A stretch of DNA of 64,000 nt from Cryptomeria japonica. Lineage: Eukaryota > Streptophyta > Pinopsida > Cupressales > Cupressaceae. The notes beneath the pieces were generated by a model, which was not told the origin of the DNA, made no database searches, and was given only the letters and a program-made list of their open reading frames with translations. The stretch covers positions 502,036,442 to 502,100,441 of the forward strand of contig NC_081410.1 in NCBI RefSeq assembly GCF_030272615.1, given 5' to 3'. Position 1 is the stretch's first letter; each line of letters begins with the position of its first letter. Both the position numbers and the translations under genes were made by a program. Positions 12,160 through 22,012 of this stretch are shown piece by piece.

Positions 12160-13285
12160 TGTTAGACAGTTCAGATAACCAAAAGACAACTTAGAGTGGG
12201 GGGTGAATCAATTGTCATAGATTATTGGAAGCATAAGAAATTAAAACTTTAATATTGCAACCCAAAACAATAATACTGGAATAGTAGTTAATCAAATTAA
12301 GCATAAAAAATAATAACAAAATAAAAGCCATCCATACAACACCAATATTTGTACGTGGAAAACTTGATAAAGGGAGAAACCATGGTGGGAAGCCTACCCA
12401 TAGTTTGATAATAATTCTGCAGTAAGTATGTGAATTACAATGAAGGGGCATGCAGTTGTAGGAAGGCCAACATCCTATAGCACACTGCTTATCACAATAG
12501 GAGCCTCACGACTACATACAAATCCAGACTCCAATCCGGAGAAGTGTCGAACTGCAAAAGATAGAATCTCCTATGCCTGAATACAATTCCAATTAAGCTC
12601 AATACCAGAGGACTAAATTCTCTTACAAACCTAATACAATCTCTAATGATTGACCAACTCCTCTTCCTAAATGATATTACATTATTCGCACATTACATTC
12701 TTTGACCATGACCTTTTACATTAACCCTGATAATATATAATGAGATCTTACATCTTATTTATAAAAACCCTCGACCATAAATAATCAGGCCACCCACCAA
12801 ACAATAAACCAATTACATAACTACAAACCATGTAGGCCTTAGACCAAAACAAATAATATCCGACACATAAGACATCCTGAAAATACAACAATAGGTCCTA
12901 TCCACAGGATATATTAATGTCGGTCCATAACCTAGATCAACTAGGACCAAGTATGGGTCCACATGCTTCAGCAATGACTCCAATTGCCAAGTCTTGAACA
13001 TGATCACCAACAACATCCTAAAACTCCATAAGAAGCTACACCAACACCAATTATGAAATGCATAAAAGATCTTGACCAAAAGCTCTGGCAGTGAAACCCT
13101 CACTGGAACCAGAAACCAATCATCTAAGCAAGCAGGATAGCATCAAGTCACCAGACCAGAACCAACTGACCAACTGTGAGTTTTAGCATTATGAAAAATT
13201 CAATTCCATCACTAGATAATACTAGAGTCAACCAGATCATTTCGGATCCAAGTTAACCAAAAACTACTCAACCTATCGGGACCAG
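12160..13285 (-). repeat. 3' LTR of the minus-strand copia, first part
   Basis: TGTTAGACAGTTCAGATAACC... aligns with 48344 onward. It is interrupted at 13285 by element B after ACCAG and resumes at 43616. The shared LTR block is at about 12347-12415 (GTACGTGGAAAAC ... AACCATGGTGGGAAGCC on the plus strand). Confidence 0.9.
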
Positions 13286-13677
13286 TGTTACTACTTATTA
13301 AGTTGCCATTAGTTTTATGAACAAAGTCATTCTATATACTCTAGTCAGTTACTACTACCGAAATATTTAGTCAGTAAGCACAGAGCAGTCGGTTATAGAA
13401 GAAAGTAGTCACAGAGCCCAGTATTCACCGAGCTGTCTACCAAGTAACACTATATGTCTAATGAGCAGCAATAATGATACACTGAGTGAAACATGTTACC
13501 AGATTCATTGAACCTAGACACACATGTGGAAACATGTTACAATATCGAGGAACAAAGAACCGCTATCACATTGGAAATTGCACTTAAAGATTTTGTATGA
13601 TTTTGAGGACATCTATCCAATGAAATATTTTGTATGGTTATTCATTCGATAAATCATGTTTGTAAGATCGAAGAAAT

Positions 13678-13919
13678 GAACAGATCACCAACATAAGAGA
13701 TCTATTTATACAGCATGGATTGGGATGAGATATAGATATAGAGGTACGTGTGTGAGTGTGAAGACAAAAATATGTGAAAAGAAAAATCATGGGAAAGTGA
13801 ACAGATCACCAAAATAAGAGATCTATTTATACAGCATGGATTGGGATTAGATATAGATATAGAGGTATGTGTGTATGAGTGAGAAGACAAAAATATGTGA
13901 AAAGCAAAATCATGGGAAA
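13678..13919 (+). repeat. 121-base tandem duplication with TATA box in the 5' LTR
   Basis: Copy 1 is 13678-13798 and copy 2 is 13799-13919. Each holds GAACAGATCACC, a TATTTATA box (13703-13710 and 13824-13831) and a GATATAGATATAGAGGTA run. The 3' LTR has one copy, so the duplication (or loss of one unit) happened after insertion. Confidence 0.9.
13703..13710 (+). promoter_or_regulatory. Candidate TATA box of element B (copy 1; copy 2 at 13824)
   Basis: TATTTATA within the U3-like half of the LTR, about 420 bases from its start, with an A-rich region downstream. No experimental start is known; an alternative TATAAATT lies near 14183. Confidence 0.45.
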
Positions 13920-14587
13920 GCACTGAGTATTGTGACTGTCAAAGACACAGAGGTCACCGACAAGGATTTCAGAGAACAATCAAGGAACAAAGTAAACAAA
14001 AGGGTTTATTGAGTTATCTTATGGGTTACCGAGGTATGCTATAAGAAAGGTAATCTCATTTTGAGCACATAGAATCTGCTATAACATTCCAGATGTAAAG
14101 TTGTAGATATTTGCAAAGATTTTATTGTAATATTTTGAGTTGTAAGAGAAACCTTTAACAGGGTAAAAGACTCTAACAAAGTCTATAAATTGTAAAGCCT
14201 TTAACTAGGTGCAGCATTTAGAATAAGTGTTGTAAAATCCTTTAGCAAGGTAGATCTAATGATCTCAATACTCCTAATAGGGTAAGCTATCAGAAATAGC
14301 TAAACTTGTAGCTCTAACCGAGCACTCTTTATTATTGTAGTAGTCAAGTTGTGGGTGCCATCCCCACCGCAGTTTTTCTCTCTAACCAAGAGTTTATGCA
14401 TAACCAAAATATATGTGTTATGGAGTGAATCATGTATGATTGTTATTTATTTGTTTTAGCTTTATGTTATGTTATAGCAGTTTTTGGTTTATGCATAATA
14501 GTAAAGTTATTATTGAAGAAAGGATTTGAAGTATTGATTCACCCCTCCCCTCTCAATACATTAGCTTTCCATATTGGGCCTAACAAT

Positions 14588-14599
14588 TGGTATCAGAGC
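14588..14599 (+). other. Primer-binding site of element B (initiator tRNA-Met)
   Basis: Exact TGGTATCAGAGC two bases after the LTR. Confidence 0.95.
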
Positions 14600-14647
14600 T
14601 TGAATCTAGGAAAAGGGTTTAATAGCCTAAAGAAAAAGATCTTATCA

Positions 14648-15995
14648 ATGGAAGGCTATAAACAATCTCAGAGAATTGTGTATTTGCAAGAAGAGTTGGA
14701 TCATGCTAATCAAGTGATTGCAGATATGCAAAGACAAATGCAAAAATTATTAAAAGTTAGAAGAAGATTGTCTGATGATTTGTAGGACTCTCAAGAACTG
14801 GTGGAATAGATTGAGACATGATCTAAGAATAGTATATCTGAAGAGACTGAAGAGATGATTGGAGAATTGAAAGAAAAGAACAAAGGATTGAATGATCAGC
14901 TAAAAGCAATGAAAAGAGGACATGAACATTTTAGCACACAGATGACTGAAAATCTTGATGCATTGAGGACAACTAAGGATAAAGTAAGAGATCTAGAAAG
15001 AGAAAAACAACAGCTTGAAGCATTAGTATCTGAAAAGAATGATGAAATCACTAGGATGATTAGAATAAAAAGTAATCTGTCACATGAATTGGGTTATGTA
15101 CATCATGAAGCAAATCTGAAGGATAATGAGAATCAAGCATTGAAACTTGAATTATCAAGGTTGATCGATGAACTTGAGACAAAGAAGAAATCCAAAGAAA
15201 CACTGAAAAAGAGTTATGAAGCATCAAAGATGTTGGATGAGCAACCAAATACAAGAAGACCCAACAAAGATGCAGGACTCGGTTACAAAGGAAAAGACTC
15301 TACAGAGAAGGGAATCCACACTACCAAAAGAGGAGAATCATCAAAGCAAGTTGGAAACAAGAAGAACATCAAAGGAAAGAAACCTAGATTTGCAACTACT
15401 ATGGAAATCAAGGTCATACTGCCAACTTGTACCAAATCAGAAAAGGTAAGCAACAGAATGTCATTAGGTCTAATGGTTATTGTTACAATTGCAATAAATA
15501 TGGTCACACATCTAATCAATGTAGGACAAAGTCTGTTAACAACTATCAGAAGGCGAAATTCAAAGGGTTTTGTAAAAACTGCAATAGATATGGACATAGT
15601 ACCGAGAAGTGTTGGTTTAAGCAAAAGAACTATATGCGGTCTACACACTGAGAAAATGCTAGAGGTTACCAAACTCACACAGATCCTTACTAACAATACT
15701 CTGGAGTACCATGGGATTACAATAGAAGGATATGGTGTGAATGTTGTGGAAGATATGGACATATAAGTGCCAACTGCTTTATAAAGTTTGGAATGAACAA
15801 CCGAAGATCATGGAGAAATCCTTGTATGGCATGTTTTCATTGTCACAAAGTTGGACACCTAGCTAGAGATTGCAAAGATCAACCTAGAGCAGACACTGAA
15901 GAAATAAAAGGCAAATTATAGATGATTTGGAAAAAGAAGGAAATTGTGTCAAACGTAGAAAGCACCTTACCTATCGAGTTAGGTGCACCTATTCC
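14648..15995 (+). pseudogene. Element B gag: coiled coil plus four CCHC zinc knuckles
   Basis: From ATG at 14648 ('MEGYKQSQRIVYLQ') the frame runs with three early stops (14785, 14806-14820) and then openly from 14855 to about 15440. It is a long heptad-rich coiled coil ('LEREKQQLEALVSEKNDE') ending in 'LDEQ..KDAGLGYKGK', a pattern also found upstream of knuckles in other plant copia-like gags. The knuckles lie in another frame from 15427: 15481-15522 (CYNCNKYGHTSNQC), 15571-15612 (CKNCNRYGHSTEKC), 15736-15777 (CECCGRYGHISANC) and 15832-15873 (CFHCHKVGHLARDC). All four have CX2CX4HX4C intact. Knuckles bind RNA for packaging. Whether the frame change near 15430 is a mutation or programmed cannot be told from one copy. 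It lacks a recognisable UBN2 gag core. Confidence 0.85.
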
Positions 15996-16509
15996 AAATT
16001 AATCGGTAAAGGTATGAAGGGACTGCATTCTCTCAAAGGTTAAATCTTAACAGTTCCTATTTTATCATGTACTTAATTCAAAATCTGCATAGCTAAAGAT
16101 GCATTAGGAAATTTGAAATTTTATCAAGTCTTTTGAAAGCCTGTCTAGTCAGTAAATACAGGAAGTCTGGCTACTCGGTAAAAGCAAAAAAAAAAAGGGA
16201 AGTGATACTGAGTGCATTTAATGTCTTTTGACCTAACTGCATGAAGCCCGATAAGGTATATTGCGTACTTAAAGCTTTTACGTGGTCATTTTTCACTTAC
16301 CAAGTTTTCAGAAAGCAGAGCAAAGCGATTCAAAGGTGATCAAACCACCTCCTGAGTGAATTTCAAGGTATTTACACATCGATCTCAAGCATTTCTTAGA
16401 GCTAGCTACCGGGAAATATCAGTTGTGATTATCTATTTTATATCTGTTTAGCATTTGAAAGTCTTCAAACGCTAAGAATCTTTTGTTCCGAGATTATCCA
16501 AAATTTGCA
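15996..16509 (+). other. Spacer between gag and ORF2 of element B
   Basis: No ORF. It contains CAAACCACCTCCTGAGTGAATTTC and then AAGGTATTTAC (about 16343-16375). The same spacer of element C (minus strand, 62935-62471) has AAACCACCTCTGG and then GCGGTAAGAG. Both are followed by a possible splice donor, which hints that ORF2 is expressed from a spliced or separate transcript. Confidence 0.45.
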
Positions 16510-17103
16510 ATGGCACCTAAGATCCAGAAGCCGGTTGTTGTTGAGAACATCAAAAAGCCTACACTGAAATATTCTCTAACTCCCAAAGTAGCATCTCAAC
16601 CGGATGACAAAATTGCATTTTCACTCATTCCGGATAAGGTTTTACTAGTTGAGGATGTAAGATTCTTCACTAAATGTCGTGTTGAGGAACTAGGTCATGT
16701 TGAAATCACAGACACATATGATGAACTATGTACCGATGGAAAATTGGATAGCAAGTATGAACACATCAAAATCAAGGGATTGACTAAAGCCCTAACCTAT
16801 CCCCGTGTCTTCAAACCCCAATGGGTCAAGTTTGTTCTGAGCATAGTTCATGATGAATTCATGTGGTTAGAGGAGCAACCATTTAAATTCACCAACGAAA
16901 TCATTCATTTGATCACCAGTTACCCTATTTTTGATCATGCCCGAGCTCATAAAATTATATCACGGAAGGAATTGATCAATTTAACCGGAGTTGAATCAGA
17001 TTGTAGAGGACTGAAATTGAACAGTGTGATAGATGCAGAGCTGAAGTTTGCCATTAGAGTGATAGGTTATTGTTTCTTCCAATCAGCAAGGGAAAACAGT
17101 GTA
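16510..17103 (+). CDS. Element B ORF2, N-terminal part
   Basis: I place the start at ATG 16510 ('MAPKIQKPVV') because element C's ORF2 starts at the matching point ('MASSSKLIER', 62470), although the frame is open a little upstream (16483). The open 198 codons carry 'IPDKVLLVEDVRFFTKCRVE', 'FTNEIIHLITSYP', 'ISRKELINLTG' and 'LKFAIRVIGYCFFQSARENS'. The frame is cut at 17103 by an insertion, and the next residues ('VPYAAVDLAYKIV') are found intact at 39362 onward. Element C reads 'NSVPSAAVHTTYKM' at this point. The domain is not one I recognise with certainty; the layout recalls plant retroelement extra proteins but this is inference. Confidence 0.75.
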
Positions 17104-19100
17104 TGTAGGGTCCACCCCTGACTTGACTTGTTTGACTAGAGTTGACCTTTAATTCATGCGTGATAGACACTATTGGGCATAGGCTATTTCAGATGATTTA
17201 TAGGATCTTGATACTATCATTAATGATCATGTGATTTATTAGACACTATATGCTTATTATGTGATTGACTATCGAAAGATTATATTGATCATGTGATTTG
17301 ATGAGCATAATTGTTGATGGATTTTACATGCCTTACTATAATCGTGAATTATACTAATCATGCACTTGATGATGTTTTTATGTACTAACCATATTTAATG
17401 ATTATCTATGATGAGTTGATCTTATGGTGTGTTTGATTGTTGTATGGTTGTCTTCGAGATAGAAACAATCCCACATCACTCATTGCGAGCGGGATGTGTC
17501 GTTGCGATTCTCTAACCCTTGTCTATTATAATATATATATGCATATGTCGTATCGTTGCTTTGTGGATACAGGATTTGTAGGTACCAGACATCGACTCCA
17601 CCTGGCTCCACAAGTCTGAGCGTGTCTTTAAATCCCAATGGTATGTGGTTCAGAGTTGGCACAATTTCCCCTCACATACTCTAGATCTAAGTTGTTCACT
17701 GTGAGTCGTCAGTGTCTTGGCGCAAGTCGTCATGATAGTAAGTAAGATGGGTTTCTTCTGTGTTGTGAGTATGTTAGTATTGGCTGATTATTCTTGTTAT
17801 GTTGAGGCTGATTGATTATTGATGCGAGATTAAATAATTAATGATGTTTATTTTAATTATTTTGATTAATAGCGATTTGATTATTTGGTTATCTAATGTT
17901 TAATTTAATTTATTAGATTCTTGCCTTTTTGGTTATTTGATTATTTAATATTTAAATGTTTATTTATTTTAATGATGAATTGATATTTATTTAATTTTTA
18001 TTGTTTAGCTTATGACGTGTTTTATATTTATTTGTGATTTGACCTTTATTGGTATTTATTTATTTATTTATTTAATCGCCTATGGTTTAATATTTATTTG
18101 GCTTTTAATGTTTACCTCGTTCATTAATTCATTTATGAGACTTTGGTTTATTTAATTTAATTTCCCCATTTGATTTATTTAATTGTGGCTCATGTTTTAT
18201 TTATTAGTTTGACTTTTATATTAAGTGGGTTGTATAAATAATAAAATGATAAAACATTCCCACCAAATTGTAAAAGCATGATTTATATTTACCTTACCTA
18301 CCCTCTTCTCTTATTGGTTGAATTTAAAAAGGGAGGTAAAATTATATTATATGGTGGGGTTGGTAAAATATATTATAGATTTGAATATTTTGATTGGTTG
18401 AGATTGAGGCTAGGGTTTTTGGTTAATGTTGGTCTTTTTATTTTCTTTCCCATGAAGTTTTCGAGGGTTGGTTCCTCTCTGGAAAAAATTTTCTAGCAAT
18501 TTTTCTTCTTGGTTTTGGTTGTCTTCTCTCTTGGATTTTGGTTGGAGCTTGGGTTGGATTTGGTTTGGCTGGTGGAATCTCTTCTTCAGCTTCTTCCATA
18601 ACACGAGTTGTAGGTTGGAGATGTTATTCTACCTTTTGATATTTTATTTTAAAAGTTTTCTGTATGCTCTGTGTCTGTAGATTGAATGTGTGAGCTTGGG
18701 GAAATGAATCTAAAATTTGTATAGCGAGGAAGGAAATATATGAAGGTATAAATTTGTTGTAAGGTTTTATTCTATAGTTTGTGGGAAATATTTGTATTTC
18801 TGGGTTTGCTAAAAGCCTAATGTGTCTTTCTGAGTTTGTGTCATGCATGGAGTTTTGATTTAATATTGGCCTTCAAGTGTTTATTATTTATTTAATGTTG
18901 AAGTGAATTTTATTTATTGGGTAATGTTATTTTACCCATTAAGTAATTTAAAAGGAGGTAATTTTTATTCTTTTATTTAAAAGTCATTTTCACCCCAGGT
19001 CAATGGTTTAATTTATTTTACCTACCTTTGGATTTGATTGGCTGGAAGTTTATGGTAGGTAGAAAATATATTTTATTTTCTTGAACTTTGGGAAGGTAGG
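17104..19100. repeat. Left part of the 4.9 kb solo-LTR-like element
   Basis: Gene-free and very AT-rich, with a TATTTATTTATT run (about 18050-18076). TATAAATAATAAAATG lies at about 18232. The Tat element enters at GGAAGGTAGG (19091-19100). Confidence 0.7.
18230..18240 (+). promoter_or_regulatory. Candidate TATA box in the long LTR
   Basis: GTATAAATAATA follows about 1.1 kb of LTR sequence. It supports plus orientation for the solo LTR. No transcript evidence. Confidence 0.35.
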
Positions 19101-20261
19101 TGTGTGTGTGAAAAAGTGAACCTGTAGCTACAAGCACAACACTTCAATTAAGTCATTATATGCATGGTTAGTAATCAATAATCAATAAAAATAAACCATA
19201 GCAAAGTGACCCATTGCCTTCTAAATGATGCGAGTATAAGATTGCTCTCAGTTTGTTATAAGCAATACCAGTGATTAGACTACACCAAGATGAAGGATTT
19301 AATCTATATGATATTAAGCTATATGGATGCAAGATGGATGAATAATTCAAGCAATAATAACCAATTCAAGCAACAATGGATGCAAGCAATAATGAATGTA
19401 AAATGGATGCAAGTAATCTAAAAAAAAGCAATAATAATCAATCAATGACTCCAGAGTGAAATCAGTATAATAATGATGTATTCTCAAAAATCTTCGGGGT
19501 GAATTGGAATGAGAGCTGATGACTGAATTTATAGAGAATTACAGGGAGATGATGAAAAAGCTCAATTTAGAATTAATTGAAACAATTGAGAAATCAAGTT
19601 GAGTTAACCTTGAGATAGATTCCAATTATAGTTCAATTGAAATGCATTCGAATTAGAAGTCCAAGTTGCATTGGGAAACAATAATAAATCAATTCCATGC
19701 ATTTGTGATAAAAAATAGATCATTCTTCAATTTAATCAAGAAAAGAGTCTTCTTAATGCAACTGAACTTCTTTTTTTAAGAAAATATTTGAGTTCCAATT
19801 TAAGAGAATAATTAATAATTCAATTAATTGCTTTTCCAATTTCAAGTTCTCAATTTAGAAAAAGAAATAATATCTCAAGTTTGATTTCTCTCTTAATTCA
19901 ATTATTTTTGTTTTAATTTTCAATTCAACTCTTTGTTTTGTAATAAATTCTTCTTTTTGTAGCAAATTAATTCTTTTTTGCATGATTGAATGGCAAATTT
20001 ATTAATTAATTAATTAAATATGCAAAGATATTTAATAAATTAAGATGGGATAATTGATCAAAATGAATATTCTTGGAATGATTCAATTAATTAAATAAAT
20101 ATTTAATTAATATTGGGTAATTGATTTTGCCATGTGATATTTGATAATTAAAGAATTAATAATGTGCTCAAGATTGATTTAATTGCCTTTTGGTTAGGAC
20201 CTTGGTGATGTTGTCGAGATTAGGGGCCCATGGTTTAGATGACCAATTTTAGGGTATTACA
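19101..20261 (-). repeat. 3' LTR of the Tat element
   Basis: 1,161 bases, TGTGTGTGTGAAAAAG to GGGTATTACA on the plus strand. Compared with the other LTR it has 60 extra bases (19201-19260), bounded by ATA, so the other copy most likely lost them by microhomology deletion. Confidence 0.95.
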
Positions 20262-20276
20262 TTTGCCCCTCTTTGA
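20262..20276 (-). other. Polypurine tract of the Tat element
   Basis: Minus-strand reading AAAGAGGGGCAAA directly precedes the LTR start TGTAATACCC. It sets plus-strand DNA synthesis in LTR elements and confirms minus orientation. Confidence 0.85.
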
Positions 20277-21346
20277 ATTAATGTGCGAGCAGCGCGTTAG
20301 TTCAAAGAATGTGTGATGTCTAGGAGATGTCAATTCTGAACTTAATTGATCACGAACTAGATGAAAGAGCAAAAGTGTTTAGCTTGATTCGAAGTGACAA
20401 AGCTAAATGAGGTCTGATTAAAATGATACCGATCCCGAACTTGATTGAACTAAGGAACGATAGAAAACAAAGATACCGAACTTGAACTTGATTGATCAAG
20501 AAGCGGATCTTACTGATCTAGAAGTTGATTGATCTTAGATGCAGTGAGTGATGATAAAAATCGATCTTGATCTTGATTGATCAAGACACGATGAGCGAAG
20601 AATAAACCGTCCAGCTTGATCAAGAAACAAATACTGAACACCTGCTTAGATTGAGTGTGATCAAAGATACTCTTTAAAATTTTGATTGAGTTTAAATGAA
20701 TAATCAGTTTGATTTGAAGCAATGAAACTGATTAATGTTAAGAGATTAATTCAGATGAAAGACAAATATCAACTTGATTTGAAGCGATGAAACTGATATG
20801 CCCCTAGTGATTGATTGATTCAGATGATCGAGGGATCTCAACTTGATGTGAAGCAATGAAGCTGAGATGCCTCTTAGCGATAAGGATTGATTTTCTTTAA
20901 TTGAAAAGATTTTGCTCAACTTTTGAAATAAATTTCAAAAATTTCTCGACATTCTGAAGAATGTGAAGTCATAAGGTCACAAGTATGCCCCCTCAGGAGC
21001 GAAATCGAAAGATAGCGAGGGTACTTGATTATAGGCGAAAAGAAGTTATTTAAGCACAAATTGATTTTGAAGAATATTGAAGATTTGGCAATGATTGAAT
21101 TGATCGCAAAGTTGACTAGTAAAATTGAAATTGATATTCAACGTTGATTGTTGAGAAATTGAGCGCAACTTGAAGATGGGATAAGCATTTGATGAAAAGA
21201 GTGCTAAGTGGTCCAAATTGTGAAATTGACTAGCAAGATGATCTCAATTTTCGATTTCGATCCTGAAAATGGAATCAGAGCAGGCACATTAGCCAAGGGT
21301 ACAATTTTCGTGTCCATCAGAGCAAGTTGAAAAATTCGGTTTTTGG
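20277..21346. other. Tat 3' region with degenerate tandem repeats
   Basis: No ORF. Three copies of an ATTTGAAGCxATGAAxCTGA unit start at 20705, 20770 and 20839 (spacing 65 and 69). Around them the phrase CTTGATTGATC and relatives recur many times (20340-20640). Confidence 0.6.
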
Positions 21347-21347
21347 C

Positions 21348-21355
21348 TATATATA
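21348..21355 (+). promoter_or_regulatory. TATA box of the antisense PMD unit
   Basis: GGCTATATATAGGAC is a canonical plant TATA box 81 bases before the candidate start codon at 21429, on the strand opposite to gag-pol. Confidence 0.6.
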
Positions 21356-21428
21356 GGACAAAAGTGTCATTTTCAATTCATTTTAACCCTCCAAGTTTGA
21401 AAATTCAAATAGCCTTCTGCAAAGAAAA

Positions 21429-21503
21429 ATGGTGGTCCCTACTCATCAGCATCGATTTGAGTGCCAGAGACGTCACAATCAACCCCGAAACTACGAGCCA
21501 GCA
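21429..21503 (+). CDS. Candidate first exon of the PMD unit
   Basis: ATG at 21429 opens exactly 25 codons ('MVVPTHQHRFECQRRHNQPR' onward) ending at a strong donor, GCA|GTAAGT (intron from 21504). A good acceptor, TTTTTGACAG, ends at 21577, and the next bases stay open in phase for 20 codons before a stop. How this joins the PMD frame at 22013 is unclear; a second acceptor (CTCTTTAG, 21986-21993) lies just before that frame but in another phase. The exon call rests on signal quality only. Confidence 0.4.
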
Positions 21504-21624
21504 GTAAGTGATCGATCATTAGCCTCTTTATGTTTCCAATTTTGAATTTTGTAATTTATTTTTCACGTTTTTGACAGGTTTTGGGTCAGGTGTCTCGGTT
21601 TATTGTGCGAGATAGGATCCTGTC

Positions 21625-21840
21625 TCATACGAGAAACTAACAATTTTTCTTTCATCGTTTAAACCCATTAGAATTGTCGTACGAAGCCCTCCCTTATGTC
21701 GTACGAGAGGTTAGTTAAAAGACCATTTTGTCATGTGTTATATAAAACTTTGTCGTTTGAGGTTGTTTTCTCATACAAGAGCCATTCCTGACTCGTACAA
21801 GATTCTGTTTAACTGTATTTTGTCGTTCGAAAAATAGTGA
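21625..21840. repeat. Cluster of TCGTACGA-like palindromes (PMD side)
   Basis: TCATACGA 21625, TCGTACGA 21676 and 21698, TCGTTTGA 21753, TCATACAA 21771, TCGTACAA 21793 and TCGTTCGA 21833. The same motif clusters at 33631-33908 and 35083-35271 in this element. Confidence 0.7.
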
Positions 21841-22012
21841 CCATTTTTGAAAGTGTAAACATGAAATTTTGCTTTTACATTTGACTTAGTTGAATTTGCG
21901 TGATGTTTAACTTCTCTTGTAGGATTATTTGGAATGTTTTCTGATGCTTCATTGTTGGATTGTGTAGGTTTGATTACCTCTTGTGCTCTTTAGATGCGTA
22001 TATCCTCCCACT

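Larger units (their letters stand above)
13286..14585 (+). repeat. 5' LTR of element B
   Basis: 1,300 bases from TGTTACTACTTATT to GGGCCTAACA. It is nearly identical to 42418-43610 apart from a 121-base tandem duplication (13678-13919) and a few indels and substitutions. The high match makes B younger than the copia it sits in. Confidence 0.95.

Noticed and set aside
15283-15762. 159-codon minus-strand ORF opposite element B gag
   Set aside because: It mirrors the knuckle-coding region; hydrophobic composition is the complement of a Lys/Glu/Asn-rich frame.
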